From Catenulispora sp. MAP5-51 (GTDB taxonomy: Bacteria > Actinomycetota > Actinomycetes > Streptomycetales > Catenulisporaceae), in the NCBI RefSeq assembly GCF_041261205.1, contig NZ_JBGCCH010000003.1, forward strand, positions 124,001 through 188,000: a stretch of DNA of 64,000 nucleotides. Direction: 5' to 3'. This document shows, piece by piece, positions 37,668 through 46,994 of this stretch. How positions within the stretch are numbered: the first letter of the stretch is position 1; the number at the start of each line of letters is the position of its first letter. The position numbers were made by a program, and so were the translations under genes. The notes under the pieces are model-generated. The model was not told where the DNA came from. It ran no database searches and was given only the letters and a program-made list of their open reading frames with translations.

Positions 37668-37730
37668 GCCGCGACCCTATGGCCGGGTCGCTTCGGCACT
37701 CCCCGAAGTGTCCGGCTAGGCTTGGCGATC

Positions 37731-38498
37731 ATGGCAGGCCACATTGTCGCGACCGGTGCCGGACGGGCTCTCATGGAGCGCCGGAACGACCCCTACCACG
37801 AGTTCGTCCTGGGCCTCACCGGCAAGGAGCGCCCCCGGGTCCTGTTCCTGCCGACCGCCACCGGCGACGACCCGGCGTACATCGTCTCCTTCTACGAGAC
37901 GTACACCGCCGACCGCTGCGAGCCGTTCCACCTGCGCCTGTTCACCCGCACGGTCGGCGACCTGCGCGCGTTCGTGCTGTCGATGGACCTGATCACCGTC
38001 GGCGGCGGCAACACCGCGAACATGCTCGACGTCTGGCGCCGCCAGGGCCTGGACGTGATCCTGCGCGAGGCGTGGGAGAACGGCGCCGTGCTCACCGGCG
38101 GCAGCGCGGGCGCGCTGTGCTGGTTCCACGGCGGGACCACCGACTCCTTCGGCCTGCCCTACCAGGTGCTCGCGGACGGCTTGGGCTTTTTGGACGGCAG
38201 CGTCTGCCCGCACTACGACGGCGAGGGGTCCCGCCGTCCGGTGTACCGCGACGCGCTGCTGTCCGGCGTGCTCCCGGCCGGGTACGGCGTCGACGACCTC
38301 GTGGGGCTGCACTTCCACGGCCCGGACTTCGTCGAGGCGGTCAGCTCCTCGGCGGCCGGCGGCGCGCTGCGTATCTCGGTCGTGGACGGGATGATCGCCG
38401 AGACCCGGATCCCGGTCCGGCAGCTGCCCCCGGCGTTCTCGGTCTCGGACCCGGTTCTGGACTCGGCCTTGTCCGGGGGCCGCGTTCCGAGCAGCTGA
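37731..38498 (+). CDS. Peptidase S51 / cyanophycinase-like protein
   Basis: 255 residues of the S51 family (dipeptidase E, cyanophycinase). The nucleophile elbow GGSAGALCWF carries the catalytic serine, preceded by the TVGGGNTANML block typical of the family. The RVLFLPTATGDDPAYIVSF strand-loop is at the N-terminus. The length is normal and there is no signal peptide, so it is cytoplasmic. The ATG at 37731 is used; a TTG three codons earlier lacks an RBS. It is divergent from the P450-like gene. The peptide substrate (Asp-X dipeptide or another) is not defined. Confidence 0.88.
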   Translation: MAGHIVATGAGRALMERRNDPYHEFVLGLTGKERPRVLFLPTATGDDPAYIVSFYETYTADRCEPFHLRLFTRTVGDLRAFVLSMDLITVGGGNTANMLDVWRRQGLDVILREAWENGAVLTGGSAGALCWFHGGTTDSFGLPYQVLADGLGFLDGSVCPHYDGEGSRRPVYRDALLSGVLPAGYGVDDLVGLHFHGPDFVEAVSSSAAGGALRISVVDGMIAETRIPVRQLPPAFSVSDPVLDSALSGGRVPSS

Positions 38499-38535
38499 CG
38501 CGCGCTCACGCCCCGGGCCGGGTAGCGTCTGGAGC

Positions 38536-38886
38536 ATGTCCATCCCAGGAGTCGATCCCAGCGTTCCGCCGAGCGGCACCGGTTGCGTCGAGTGCGACGA
38601 GAGCGGCGGCTGGTGGGTGCACCTTCGCCGCTGTACGCAGTGCGGCCACATCGGCTGCTGCGACAACTCGCCGGAGCAGCACGGCCGCAAGCACGCCGCC
38701 TCGAGCGGGCACAGCATGATCACCAGTTTCGAGCCCGGCGAGGACTGGTTCTACGACTTCAGCAACGACAACTTCTACGAGTCCGGCCCCGCGCTGGCTC
38801 CGCCGGACAGCCACCCGGCCGACCAGCCGGTGCCCGGGCCGAAGGGCCGCGTGCCGGTCGACTGGCAGAGCAAGCTGAACCCGTAA
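38536..38886 (+). CDS. UBP-type zinc-finger protein
   Basis: A 116-residue protein consisting almost entirely of a ZnF-UBP domain. Ligand candidates C17, C20, C33, C36, C41, H49, H53 and H59 are arranged as in ubiquitin-specific-protease zinc fingers. GWWVHLRRCTQCGHIGCCDNSPEQHGRKH is the recognisable core (positions 38611-38697). A short acidic tail follows. Bacterial examples are common in actinobacteria, but their ligand is not known. It starts 38 bp after the S51 gene and may share its transcript. Confidence 0.88.
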   Translation: MSIPGVDPSVPPSGTGCVECDESGGWWVHLRRCTQCGHIGCCDNSPEQHGRKHAASSGHSMITSFEPGEDWFYDFSNDNFYESGPALAPPDSHPADQPVPGPKGRVPVDWQSKLNP

Positions 38887-38935
38887 CAGGAGGCGGGCTG
38901 GAGCCCGTTCCCCCGACCCCGCTAGATTCGCCGCC

Positions 38936-39664
38936 ATGGACGGCATCGAGCGGGGTCAGTTGTCAGTCATGCCCATCCACGCCGTGACGGAGGTCTACGG
39001 CGAAGCGGGGCTGCGCATGCTCTTCGAGATCGAGAGCGAGGCGTTCCCCGACCAGGAGCGCGCCACGATGCTGCGCGCCGAGCGGGTCGCCTCGCGGCTG
39101 CACGCCGGCGACAAGCGCGTCCGCGAGCCGTATGTCAACCATCTGCTACGGGTCGCCCTCCGGATCACCCGCCACTACCAGGTGCGCGACGCCGAGGTGA
39201 TCGTCGCCGCGCTGCTGCACGACGCCGTCGAGGACCACCCGCGCGATCTGGCCGACCTGGCCGGCGACGCCGAACGCGCCGCGGGCGAGCGGAACGCGGC
39301 GCTGACGATGCTCGCCCGGGCCTTCACGCCGCGGGTGGCGAACCTGATCGCCTCGGTCACCAACCCCGACTACGACCCCGGGCGCGACCGCGGGGAGCAG
39401 TACCGGGAGCACGTCGTGGAGAGCCTGGAAGTGGATCCGTGGGCGCGGGTCATCAAGCTGTCGGACTTCACCGACAACGGCGTCGGCATCATCCACACCA
39501 CCGGGCCGAAGGTCCGTAAGGCTTCTGCGAAGTACGCACCGCTTGTCCCGCAGTTGCGTGATTTCGCCCTGCGCGACGACACGCCGCTGAGCGCCGAAGT
39601 GAAGGCGCACATAGTCGGGCAGCTCGATCTCGCGGCCGAACGATTCCGAGCCATCCTCGGGTAG
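38936..39664 (+). CDS. HD-domain hydrolase (RelA/SpoT HD-like)
   Basis: A 242-residue protein with an HD phosphohydrolase domain: first metal His in YVNHLLRVA (H69), the HD pair in AALLHDAVEDH (H95/D96 with E99-D100), and the later RVIKLSDFTDN carrying the last Asp. The E-D after HD and overall pattern match the ppGpp-hydrolase class, but no synthetase, TGS or ACT domain is present. It could be a small alarmone hydrolase or a related nucleotide phosphatase. Start ATG 38936; a second ATG lies at 38969. Confidence 0.82.
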   Translation: MDGIERGQLSVMPIHAVTEVYGEAGLRMLFEIESEAFPDQERATMLRAERVASRLHAGDKRVREPYVNHLLRVALRITRHYQVRDAEVIVAALLHDAVEDHPRDLADLAGDAERAAGERNAALTMLARAFTPRVANLIASVTNPDYDPGRDRGEQYREHVVESLEVDPWARVIKLSDFTDNGVGIIHTTGPKVRKASAKYAPLVPQLRDFALRDDTPLSAEVKAHIVGQLDLAAERFRAILG

Positions 39665-39718
39665 CTCGGGTAGGCTGCCCGGCGGGGTGGGTCCAAGACC
39701 TTCGTATCAAGGACCCCA

Positions 39719-40324
39719 ATGCTGGATGGGCAAGACATAGCGGACGCCCTCGCAGGCGCCGTTCGCGGTGACGAGGCTTCCTTCGCCGTGCTCTGGCGCG
39801 CCCTGAACCCGCCGCTGCTGCGCTATCTCCGAGTCCTGATCCCCGGGGCCTGCGAGGACGTCGCCTCCGAGACCTGGCTGCAGGCCTCGCGCGACCTGGG
39901 CGGCTTCACCGGGGACGCCAAACAGTTCCAGGTGTGGCTGTTCCGCATCGCCCGCAACCGCGCGATCGACGAGGGCCGCCGCAATCAGCGCGTGTTGGAC
40001 CTGCCGGTCCCCACGCTGCCCGAACAGCGTTCGAGCGACGACACCGCCGAGGAGGCGCTGGCGGCGATGGCCACCCGCCGCGCGCTGGCGGCCATCGCCG
40101 CGCTGCCCCGCGACCAGGCCGAGGCGGTCCTGCTGCGGGCCGTGGCCGGACTGTCCGCCGACCAGGCCGGCTCGGTGGTCGGCAAGCGCGCCGGCGCCGT
40201 GCGGGTCGCGGCGATGCGGGGCCTGCGCACGTTGAAGAAGCGGCTCGACAAGGCCGCGGAACCGGAGAAGGCACAGGCCAAAGGGATGGCGCGGACGGGT
40301 TCGAGGGCGGGTGTAACACGATGA
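39719..40324 (+). CDS. ECF RNA polymerase sigma factor
   Basis: A 201-residue ECF sigma factor. Region 2: DEASFAVLWRALNPPLLRYLRVL ... EDVASETWLQASRDLGGFTG ... FQVWLFRIARNRAIDEGRR. Region 4: ALAAIAALPRDQAEAVLLRAVAGLSADQAGSVVGKRAGAVRVAAMRGLRTLKKRL. The ATG at 39719 follows AAGGA with six-base spacing. Its stop overlaps the start of a membrane-anchored partner (ATGA at 40321-40324), the usual sigma/anti-sigma coupling. Confidence 0.92.
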   Translation: MLDGQDIADALAGAVRGDEASFAVLWRALNPPLLRYLRVLIPGACEDVASETWLQASRDLGGFTGDAKQFQVWLFRIARNRAIDEGRRNQRVLDLPVPTLPEQRSSDDTAEEALAAMATRRALAAIAALPRDQAEAVLLRAVAGLSADQAGSVVGKRAGAVRVAAMRGLRTLKKRLDKAAEPEKAQAKGMARTGSRAGVTR

Positions 40325-41517
40325 GGCGCAGGATCGCTCCTTCGGGCACGATGCGTACGACAGGGAACTCCCCACGGGCCCTCGGCCGCCGGCGACCGGG
40401 TCGCCGCGCCGCCGAGGAGCTGCTCGACCACACCGGCGGCGCGGGAGCCGCCGGAGTGGTCCCGGGCGCGGCCGCGGGGTCCTCGCCGGCCGGACCAGGC
40501 CTCGAGCCCGGGCTCGAACCCGGGCCTGATCTCCAGGCCCTGTCCCGGCTGCTCGACGCGGCCGCCGGACCGGCCCTGGCCGCCGAGCTCTCGGGCGAGG
40601 ACGCGGCCCGTGCCGCGTTCTGTGCACATAACTCGGCCGCCGCACAGCACTCTGTCGCCGCGCATCACTCCGTCTCCGCGACACCCACCAAGGAGCGACG
40701 CGTGTTCAGCAAAGCCCTTCTCGCCAAGACCCTGACGGTCAAGATAGCCGTCGCGGTATGCGGCGTGTCCGTGGTCGGCGTCTCCGCCGCCGCCGCGACG
40801 AACTCACTGCCCTCCGGTATCCAGTCCAAGGCCCACTCCCTGGGCTTCCCGGCCCCCAAGCCCGCCACGATCCACAACGACATCCTGTCCGGAGCCCACC
40901 ACGACTCCGACCTCCCGCACCCGGGCACGCCGACCCCCACCGGCACGTCCGCGAAACCCGCCGCCGCGCACGACGACCAGGCCGCGCTCGACGCGGCCGG
41001 CGCGAAGCTCCTCGGCGACGACGGCTTCCGCCTGTGCAAGGCCGCCGAGGACGGCGACCGCGACGACCAGGGCCGCGACCTGACCGCGACGGAGCTGCAG
41101 AAGCTGGCCAAGGCCGCGAACGTCCCGGCCGCCGACATCGCCCGCCTCCAGTCCCGCCTCGACGCCGAGCGCAGCCAGGCCCAGAAGCGCATGCAGGACT
41201 TCTGCGACCGCCTGGCCCAGGCCGAGAAGGACGCCCGCGAGGGCCACGTCCCGACCTTCCCGATCCCCACCCCGCACCCCGGCGACGGCTGGCCCACCAC
41301 CTGGCCGACCACCTGGCCGACGCAGCTGCCGACGATCCCCGGCCTGCCCACGCACCTGCCCACCGGCCTGCCCACCCACCTGCCGACCGCCCCGCCCTCG
41401 CACCTGCCGACCAGCCTGCCCACCGGCTGGCCGATCGACGGCGGACCGCAGAACCCGGTCGACCCGATCCACCCGGGGGTGCCCTCGGCTTCGGGGAGCG
41501 GTGGCGGGCAGCACTGA
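40321..41517 (+). CDS. Putative membrane-anchored partner (anti-sigma-like) of the ECF sigma factor
   Basis: 398 residues. The cytoplasmic N-terminal ~130 residues include LQALSRLLDAAAGPALAAELSGEDAARAAF, resembling partners of this ECF class. One membrane helix follows (residues ~141-160, VKIAVAVCGVSVVGVSAAAA). Outside, a helical segment with two Cys (RLCKAAEDGD and DFCDRLAQAEKDA) leads to a Pro/Thr/Trp-rich tail with WPT and LPT repeats. No zinc-binding HxxxCxxC motif is seen, so anti-sigma activity is inferred from coupling and topology only. Confidence 0.7.
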   Translation: MRRRIAPSGTMRTTGNSPRALGRRRPGRRAAEELLDHTGGAGAAGVVPGAAAGSSPAGPGLEPGLEPGPDLQALSRLLDAAAGPALAAELSGEDAARAAFCAHNSAAAQHSVAAHHSVSATPTKERRVFSKALLAKTLTVKIAVAVCGVSVVGVSAAAATNSLPSGIQSKAHSLGFPAPKPATIHNDILSGAHHDSDLPHPGTPTPTGTSAKPAAAHDDQAALDAAGAKLLGDDGFRLCKAAEDGDRDDQGRDLTATELQKLAKAANVPAADIARLQSRLDAERSQAQKRMQDFCDRLAQAEKDAREGHVPTFPIPTPHPGDGWPTTWPTTWPTQLPTIPGLPTHLPTGLPTHLPTAPPSHLPTSLPTGWPIDGGPQNPVDPIHPGVPSASGSGGGQH

Positions 41518-41692
41518 TAACAGAACTCTGATAACGCCGTTGCTGCGCTGGCTCTTCGGCGGATCCCGCGGCACCCGGTGCTTCTCACCCACCCACCCCA
41601 TCTGCGCCGGGTGCCCGCGGAACCGCTCGGCCGCCTCGCGTTGAGGCGGGACGGAAGTGTCGCGACAACGCGGTGAACCGTGCCCTATCCTG

Positions 41693-41944
41693 CGTCGGGT
41701 CTGTGCTGTCGGAGGGGATCGGGGACGCGTTCATGAGCTGTCCGGCGGCGCGCACATCGGACCCTATGGCGGGCCGCTGCTGCTCGCCGACGGTGCGAAC
41801 ATCCCGCCGGCCGAGGTGACCTGGTTGCAGGGACACTCCGCGTTCTTCAACACCATCGACGTGTTCGGCGGGACCAAGGTGGTGCCGCAGGCTGCTGTGA
41901 CGCAGGCCGCGAACACCGCGTGGGGTGCCGGGAACTGGAGCTGA
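41693..41944 (+). pseudogene. Fragment of a cell-wall-binding repeat (CW_binding_2) protein
   Basis: From 41738 the frame encodes LSGGAHIGPYGGPLLLADGA, then a W-L-Q-G-H segment and IDVFGGTKVVPQAAVTQAA, a very characteristic CW_binding_2 repeat end. It closes with a stop at 41942. A single repeat with no signal peptide and no upstream repeats cannot be a complete protein of this type. The preceding codons (GIGDAF) that would lead into it lie in another frame, pointing to a frameshift at ~41727-41737. Confidence 0.6.
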
Positions 41945-42001
41945 GCGCCGTGGCGTGCCCGCCCGGCCGCCTGGTCGGTCGGGCAGGCCGCGGTTGTTCC
42001 C

Positions 42002-42703
42002 TCAAAGCCTGGCCAGCCCCGCCCGATAAGCCAGGATCACCAGATGCACCCGGTCGCGGGCATCGAGCTTCGCGAGCATCCGGGTCACGTGCGTCTTCAC
42101 CGTCGTGGAGCTGATGTAGAGCCGCTCGCCGATCTCCGCGTTCGACAGGCCTTCGGCGACCAGCGTCAGGACCTCGCGTTCGCGTTCGCTGAGCCGGGCC
42201 AGGATCGGCGTGCCGGGCGTGCCGGGCGTGTCCGATGTGCTTTGCGTGCCCGGCGTGACGGCGGCCTGCGCCGGCTCGGGCCGCCGGGCGAAGTCCTCGA
42301 TCAGCCTGCGGGTCACGCTCGGGGCGATCAGTGCCTCGCCGGCCGCGACCACGCGGACGGCCGCCAGGATGTCCGGCAGCGCCATGTCCTTCACCAGGAA
42401 GCCCGATGCGCCGGCGCGCAGTGCGGCGTACACGTGCTCGTCCTCGTCGAAGGTCGTCAGGATCAGGACCCGGGCGCCGAGGGCTGCGGCGGTGATGCGG
42501 CGGGTGGCCTCGATGCCGTCCATGCCGGGCATGCGGATGTCCATCATCACGACGTCCGGCGCGGTCTCCCGGGCCAGCCGCACCGCTTCGTCGCCGGTGC
42601 CCGCCTCGCCGGCGAGTTCCAGGTCCGGCGCGGAGTCGATGACCATCCGCAGCGCCGCGCGCGCCAGCGGCTGGTCGTCCACGAGCAGCACCCGTACCGC
42701 CAT
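42002..42703 (-). CDS. NarL/LuxR-type response regulator
   Basis: A 233-residue regulator. Receiver domain with D9/D10 and phospho-acceptor D55 (VVMMDIRMPGMDGIEA); LuxR HTH LSEREREVLTLVAEGLSNAEIGERLYISSTTVKTHVTRMLAKL. The linker between domains is long and carries T-P-G-T-type repeats. It is encoded 16 bp downstream of its kinase gene on the same strand. The ABC operon on the other side of the kinase is the probable target. Confidence 0.93.
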   Translation of the reverse strand: MAVRVLLVDDQPLARAALRMVIDSAPDLELAGEAGTGDEAVRLARETAPDVVMMDIRMPGMDGIEATRRITAAALGARVLILTTFDEDEHVYAALRAGASGFLVKDMALPDILAAVRVVAAGEALIAPSVTRRLIEDFARRPEPAQAAVTPGTQSTSDTPGTPGTPILARLSEREREVLTLVAEGLSNAEIGERLYISSTTVKTHVTRMLAKLDARDRVHLVILAYRAGLARL

Positions 42704-42719
42704 CTCAGTCCCCTTCTAT

Positions 42720-43901
42720 TCAGACGCCGGCCGGCAGGGGCAGCGTCGCCGCGACCCGGAATCCGCCGCCGGGCCGAGGTCCGGCCTCGAACTCCCCGCC
42801 GAGCAACGTGACCCGTTCCTGGATGCCCACCAGGCCGTAGCCGCCGGTCGGCGGCGCGGCTGTCTTCCCGCCGACTCCGTCGTCCGTCACCTCGATCGCC
42901 ACGGACGCCGCCGAGAACGTCACGGCGACCCGGCATTCGCCGGCAACGGCGTGCCGGACCACGTTCGTCACCGACTCCTGCACGATCCGGAACCCGGCCA
43001 ACCCGATGTCCGGTGGCAGGGCCCTGCGTTCCCCGCGCCACTCGACGCCGACCCGCACCCCCGCGGCGGTCGTCGCCTCCGCGAGGCGTTCGATGTCGTC
43101 CAGGGCCGGCATCGGTGCCGAGCCCTGCGAGTCCGTGTCCTGATTCCGCAGCGACACCAGCATCCGCCGCAGCCCGGACAGCGTCTCCCGGCTCGTCGAC
43201 TCGATCGCGCGCACCGCCTCGCGCGCCTTGCCGGGCTCCGCGTCGATCAGCATCGACGCCGCCCCGGCCTGCAACGCGATCACGCCGACGGTGTGCGCGA
43301 TCATGTCGTGCAGTTCGCGCGCGATCCGCAGCCGCTCGGTCATCGCCGCCTGCGCCATCGCGTGCGCGCCGACGTCCCGCGCGTGCTCCCGCGCCTGGCG
43401 CGTGGCGTCGCCGACGAACCACATCACGACCGCCGCCAGCGCGACCGCGGTCTGCGTCGAGAACACCACCGGCCAACTGCCGAGCTTGCGGGCCACGCCG
43501 TACGCGGTCAGCACGGCCAGGGTCAGGCCCAGCACCGTCAGCGAGGCCCGCCGCGGCTGCGAGCCGGCGATGAAGACCAGCGCCACGGCGACATCTGTGA
43601 ACTGGGTGAAGGCGACGGCTGTCGAGTTCAGACACAGCGCGCCGCCGATCGCTCCGGCGACGATCAGCGTGTGCGCGGCGATCGGACGCCGCTGCAGCAA
43701 CATCCCGCCGGCGACGGTCGCGATCCCGCTCAGGACCAACAGATCCCAGAGGTCCACGGGCCATGTGGACCAGACCTCGACACGCGGGCCCACCACCGAC
43801 AAGATCGCGTACACCGTGGACGCGCTCCAGGCCAGCACCACCCACACTCCAGGCTGCACCCGCTTCAGGCGCGGGGCGGCGGGCACGGTGGTCATGGGCA
43901 T
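42720..43901 (-). CDS. NarL/DesK-type sensor histidine kinase
   Basis: 393 residues. Four to six membrane helices lie in the first ~165 residues. HisKA_3 has the phospho-accepting His in RLRIARELHDMIAHTVGVIALQAG. The ATPase domain has N-box VQESVTNVVRHA, G1 VTDDGVGG and G2 GGYGLVGIQERV, all intact. Start ATG 43901 (or 43895). It is divergent from an ABC-2 operon; a 21-bp palindrome lies 41 bp upstream of its start. Confidence 0.93.
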   Translation of the reverse strand: MPMTTVPAAPRLKRVQPGVWVVLAWSASTVYAILSVVGPRVEVWSTWPVDLWDLLVLSGIATVAGGMLLQRRPIAAHTLIVAGAIGGALCLNSTAVAFTQFTDVAVALVFIAGSQPRRASLTVLGLTLAVLTAYGVARKLGSWPVVFSTQTAVALAAVVMWFVGDATRQAREHARDVGAHAMAQAAMTERLRIARELHDMIAHTVGVIALQAGAASMLIDAEPGKAREAVRAIESTSRETLSGLRRMLVSLRNQDTDSQGSAPMPALDDIERLAEATTAAGVRVGVEWRGERRALPPDIGLAGFRIVQESVTNVVRHAVAGECRVAVTFSAASVAIEVTDDGVGGKTAAPPTGGYGLVGIQERVTLLGGEFEAGPRPGGGFRVAATLPLPAGV

Positions 43902-43941
43902 GATCGTAATTGCGAAGGCGGCTCAAGGAATCGGCCAGTGG

Positions 43942-43962
43942 GTGTACGCCCCCGGCGTACAC
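43942..43962. promoter_or_regulatory. 21-bp palindrome between kinase and ABC-2 operon
   Basis: GTGTACGCC (43942-43950) and GGCGTACAC (43954-43962) are perfect 9-bp arms around CCC. The site lies between divergent genes, 65 bp from the ABC start. I infer a response-regulator operator. Confidence 0.6.
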
Positions 43963-44026
43963 GTGCGCTGTGATTAGTCTGCTGAGCCGACGCGGGGTTA
44001 CACGCGGCCCCGGCACCGTTGACCCC

Positions 44027-44938
44027 ATGATCGAGATGACGGAGTTGACGAAGCGCTACGGCGGCCGGACCGCCGTCGACGCCCTCACCTGCACCGTGCG
44101 CCCCGGCCACGTGACCGGGTTCCTCGGCCCCAACGGCGCCGGCAAGTCCACCACGCTGCGCATGATCCTCGGGCTGAACAAGCCCACCTCGGGCACGGTC
44201 ACCGTGAGCGGCAAGGAGTTCCGCAGCCTGCCGCGCGGCCTGCGGCACGCCGGCGGCCTGCTCGACGCCGGCGACGTCCACCCCGGCCACAGCGGCTGGA
44301 ACCACCTGCTGGCGCTGGCCAGGACCAACGCCATCCCGAAGCAGCGGGTCCAGGAGGTGCTGGAGCAGGTCGGCCTCGCCTCGGCCGCGAAGCGCCGGAT
44401 CGGCGGCTACTCGCTCGGGATGCGGCAGCGGCTGGGCATCGCCTCCGCGCTGCTCGGCGACCCGCCGGTGCTGCTGTTCGACGAGCCGCTCAACGGGCTC
44501 GATCCCGAGGGCGTGCTGTGGGTTCGCACGCTGTTCCGGGATCTGGCGGCCGAGGGACGCACGGTGTTGGTCAGCAGCCACCTGATGACGGAGATGGAGC
44601 ACACGGCCGACCGGTTGATCGTGATCGGGAAGGGGCGGCTCATCGCGGACGAGCCGGTGGCGGACTTCGCGGCCCGCAGTTCCGCGACGTCCGTCGTCGT
44701 CCGCACACCGATGCCGGCCGAGGTCCGCGAACTGCTTGCCGCTGCCGGGGGGAGCGTTGCTGTCGAGGACGCCGAGACGCTGCGCGTCACCGGCCTGGCC
44801 GCGGCGCGGATCAGCGAACTGGCTTTCCAGGCGCACCTGCTGCTGCACGAGGTGACCACTCACACGGCTTCGCTCGAAGCAGCCTTCATGGAACTGACCG
44901 CCGACAGCGTCGAATACCTGGCAGGAGCCAAGCGATGA
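44027..44938 (+). CDS. ABC-2 exporter ATP-binding subunit
   Basis: 303 residues. Walker A GPNGAGKST, signature YSLGMRQRLGIASALL, Walker B VLLFDEPLNGLDPEG and H-loop SSHLMTEME. The family resembles bacitracin/lantibiotic-type exporters (BcrA-like). The C-terminal ~75 residues form the accessory domain usual in this group. The ATG at 44027 matches the family N-terminus. The stop overlaps the permease start (ATGA at 44935-44938). Probably controlled by the divergent two-component pair. Confidence 0.92.
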   Translation: MIEMTELTKRYGGRTAVDALTCTVRPGHVTGFLGPNGAGKSTTLRMILGLNKPTSGTVTVSGKEFRSLPRGLRHAGGLLDAGDVHPGHSGWNHLLALARTNAIPKQRVQEVLEQVGLASAAKRRIGGYSLGMRQRLGIASALLGDPPVLLFDEPLNGLDPEGVLWVRTLFRDLAAEGRTVLVSSHLMTEMEHTADRLIVIGKGRLIADEPVADFAARSSATSVVVRTPMPAEVRELLAAAGGSVAVEDAETLRVTGLAAARISELAFQAHLLLHEVTTHTASLEAAFMELTADSVEYLAGAKR

Positions 44939-45729
44939 GCGACTTCACGAACCTGATGGCCGCCGAGTGGATCAAGATGCGCTCGCTGCGCTCCATGCGC
45001 TGGGGGATGGCGCTGTCGGCGGCGGGCATCCTGTGGATGAACGTCAACGCGGCCCTCGCCGACGCGAGCAACTACAAGAAGGGCGACCGCAGCAGCCCCG
45101 TCGACGGCCAGCACGAGATCTTCACCAACAACAGCCACCTGGTCGTGTTGATGGTCTTCGGCGCGCTCGGCGCGATCCTGATGGTAGGCGAGTACAGCAC
45201 CGGTCTGATCCGCGGCACCTTCGCCGCCGTCCCGGACCGCAACGCGGTCGTCGCCGCGAAGATCGTGGTCGCGACCCTGGCGGCGACGGTGGCCGGGCTG
45301 GTGGTCGTCGCCGCGTCCTACGCCTGCACCCAGGCGATCATCGCCGGCGACTACGGCGCGCTGAGCCCCACGACCCACGGCCTCCCGATGTTCCTTGCGG
45401 CCTCGGTCCTGCTGTTCCCCTTGTCGGCGCTGGTCGGCCTGGGTATCGGAACCCTGATCCGCAACAGCGCGAGCACGATCGTCGCGGTGGTGACCATCCT
45501 GATGCTGGTCCCGAACTTCCTCGTCTCCCGCATCCACGCCTGGATCAACGACCTTCACAACGCCACGCCCTTCGCCGCCTGGCAGCGCCTCGACGGCGGG
45601 CACGGACATCCGGCCGCCCCCGGAGTGTTCGCCGATCCGACGGTCGGCGGGGCGTGGACGGTCTACGCGGTCTGGGCAGTGGTGCCGGTGCTGATCGCCT
45701 TCGCGTTGGTGCGGAAGCGGGATGTGTGA
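44935..45729 (+). CDS. ABC-2 exporter permease
   Basis: A 264-residue membrane protein with six helices: an N-terminal EWIKMRSLRSMRWGM amphipathic start typical of ABC-2 subunits, VLMVFGALGAILMVGEYSTGLIRGTFAAVP (the ABC-2 core helix with its E-Y-S-x-G-x-I-R signature), then four more hydrophobic segments. Translationally coupled to its ATPase. It is convergent with an MFS gene whose stop is 6 bp away. Confidence 0.9.
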   Translation: MSDFTNLMAAEWIKMRSLRSMRWGMALSAAGILWMNVNAALADASNYKKGDRSSPVDGQHEIFTNNSHLVVLMVFGALGAILMVGEYSTGLIRGTFAAVPDRNAVVAAKIVVATLAATVAGLVVVAASYACTQAIIAGDYGALSPTTHGLPMFLAASVLLFPLSALVGLGIGTLIRNSASTIVAVVTILMLVPNFLVSRIHAWINDLHNATPFAAWQRLDGGHGHPAAPGVFADPTVGGAWTVYAVWAVVPVLIAFALVRKRDV

Positions 45730-45734
45730 GCGTC

Positions 45735-46979
45735 CTAGTCCCGCAACGCCCGCCACCCAGCCAGGGCGGCGATCCCCAGCGCGATCCCCGATATCGAGAA
45801 CCCCTCCCGCGGCCCGACGTACTGCACCACCGCGGCGCCCCCGAACCCGCTGATCGGCGAGACACCGGTCATCGCCACGCCCCACAGGCTCATCACGCGG
45901 CCGCGCATCTCCGGCGCGCAGCGCAGCTGGGCCAACGTGTTCGCCGAGGCGATGAACCAGATCGACGTCAGCCCGAGCGCCACCATCGCCACCAGGGCCA
46001 CCGGCATGGTCGGGGACAGTGCGATGCCGAGCACCGCCGCCGCGGTCGCCAACGCCAGCAGGCGGACGCGGCGGCCGGTGGGTTCGGGATGCGAGGCGGC
46101 CAGCAGCGCGCCGGGCAGGCCGCCGACGCCGAAGGCCGCCATCATCGCCCCGTATCCGCCGCCGCCCTGGTGCAGGGCGCGCTGGACCAGCGGGGGAAGG
46201 GCGACGCCCATGCCGAATATGAGGCCGGAGGCGGCAGACATCGGCAGCAGTGCGCGCATGATCGGTGAGTGGAACGCGTAGCGGATGCCCTCACGGGCTG
46301 CGCCTCGGGTCCGCCCGCGTTGTCTCAACGGGATCGTGCCGCTGCGCGATCGCATCCGGATCAGGACGAGCAGCGGGGCCAGATAAGACCCCGCATTCAC
46401 TCCGAAACAGGCCGTGGCGCCCGGGCCGGCCAGCAGTGCTCCGCCCAAGCCCGGGCCCACCACCCGCGAGGCGTTCAGCGCCACCTCCCACAGACCGACC
46501 GCGCTGGCGACGCCCTCGGCCCCGACCAGGTCCACCACGTACACCTGCCGGGCCGGGGAGTCGACCGCCATCGTCGCGCCGGACACCGCCGAGGCGAGTA
46601 GGACGTTCCAGACCGCGAGGGTGCCGGTGGCGGACAGGACAGTCAGCACCGCGGCGACGCCCATCAGCACTGTTTGCGTCACGATGAGCAGCCTCCGGCG
46701 ATCGGAGCGGTCCACCACCGCCCCGGCCCACGCGCCAGCGATCAGCGTCGGGCCCCAGGTGCAAACCGTCAGGACACTGAGCCACACCGCGTCGCCGGTC
46801 TGCTGGAGCATCCACCACGACAGCGCCACGGCCTGAGCCATCACCCCGGAGGCCGAGGTGATCTGGCCGGCGAACCACCAGCGGAAGTCGCGTTCTCGCA
46901 GGGCGCCGCCGATACGGCCGAACACGGTGTCCTTGCGGATGCCTTCGGTGCCGGCATCCGCCTCGACTGTCGCGGGCAA
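45735..46979 (-). CDS. MFS transporter (MFS_3 / EntS-like)
   Basis: A 414-residue transporter with 12 helices in the enterobactin-exporter-like branch. The N-terminus RDFRWWFAGQITSASGVMAQAVALSWWMLQ and the motif-A equivalent GAVVDRSDRRRLLI are typical. The start is most likely the TTG at 46979, with GGAGGGA four to five bases upstream; no ATG suits the family N-terminus. A GGTCTAGACC-cored palindrome lies 16 bp before the start, so a GntR/HutC-type repressor may control it. Substrate unknown. Confidence 0.85.
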   Translation of the reverse strand: MPATVEADAGTEGIRKDTVFGRIGGALRERDFRWWFAGQITSASGVMAQAVALSWWMLQQTGDAVWLSVLTVCTWGPTLIAGAWAGAVVDRSDRRRLLIVTQTVLMGVAAVLTVLSATGTLAVWNVLLASAVSGATMAVDSPARQVYVVDLVGAEGVASAVGLWEVALNASRVVGPGLGGALLAGPGATACFGVNAGSYLAPLLVLIRMRSRSGTIPLRQRGRTRGAAREGIRYAFHSPIMRALLPMSAASGLIFGMGVALPPLVQRALHQGGGGYGAMMAAFGVGGLPGALLAASHPEPTGRRVRLLALATAAAVLGIALSPTMPVALVAMVALGLTSIWFIASANTLAQLRCAPEMRGRVMSLWGVAMTGVSPISGFGGAAVVQYVGPREGFSISGIALGIAALAGWRALRD

Positions 46980-46994
46980 AGTCCCTCCCAGAGC

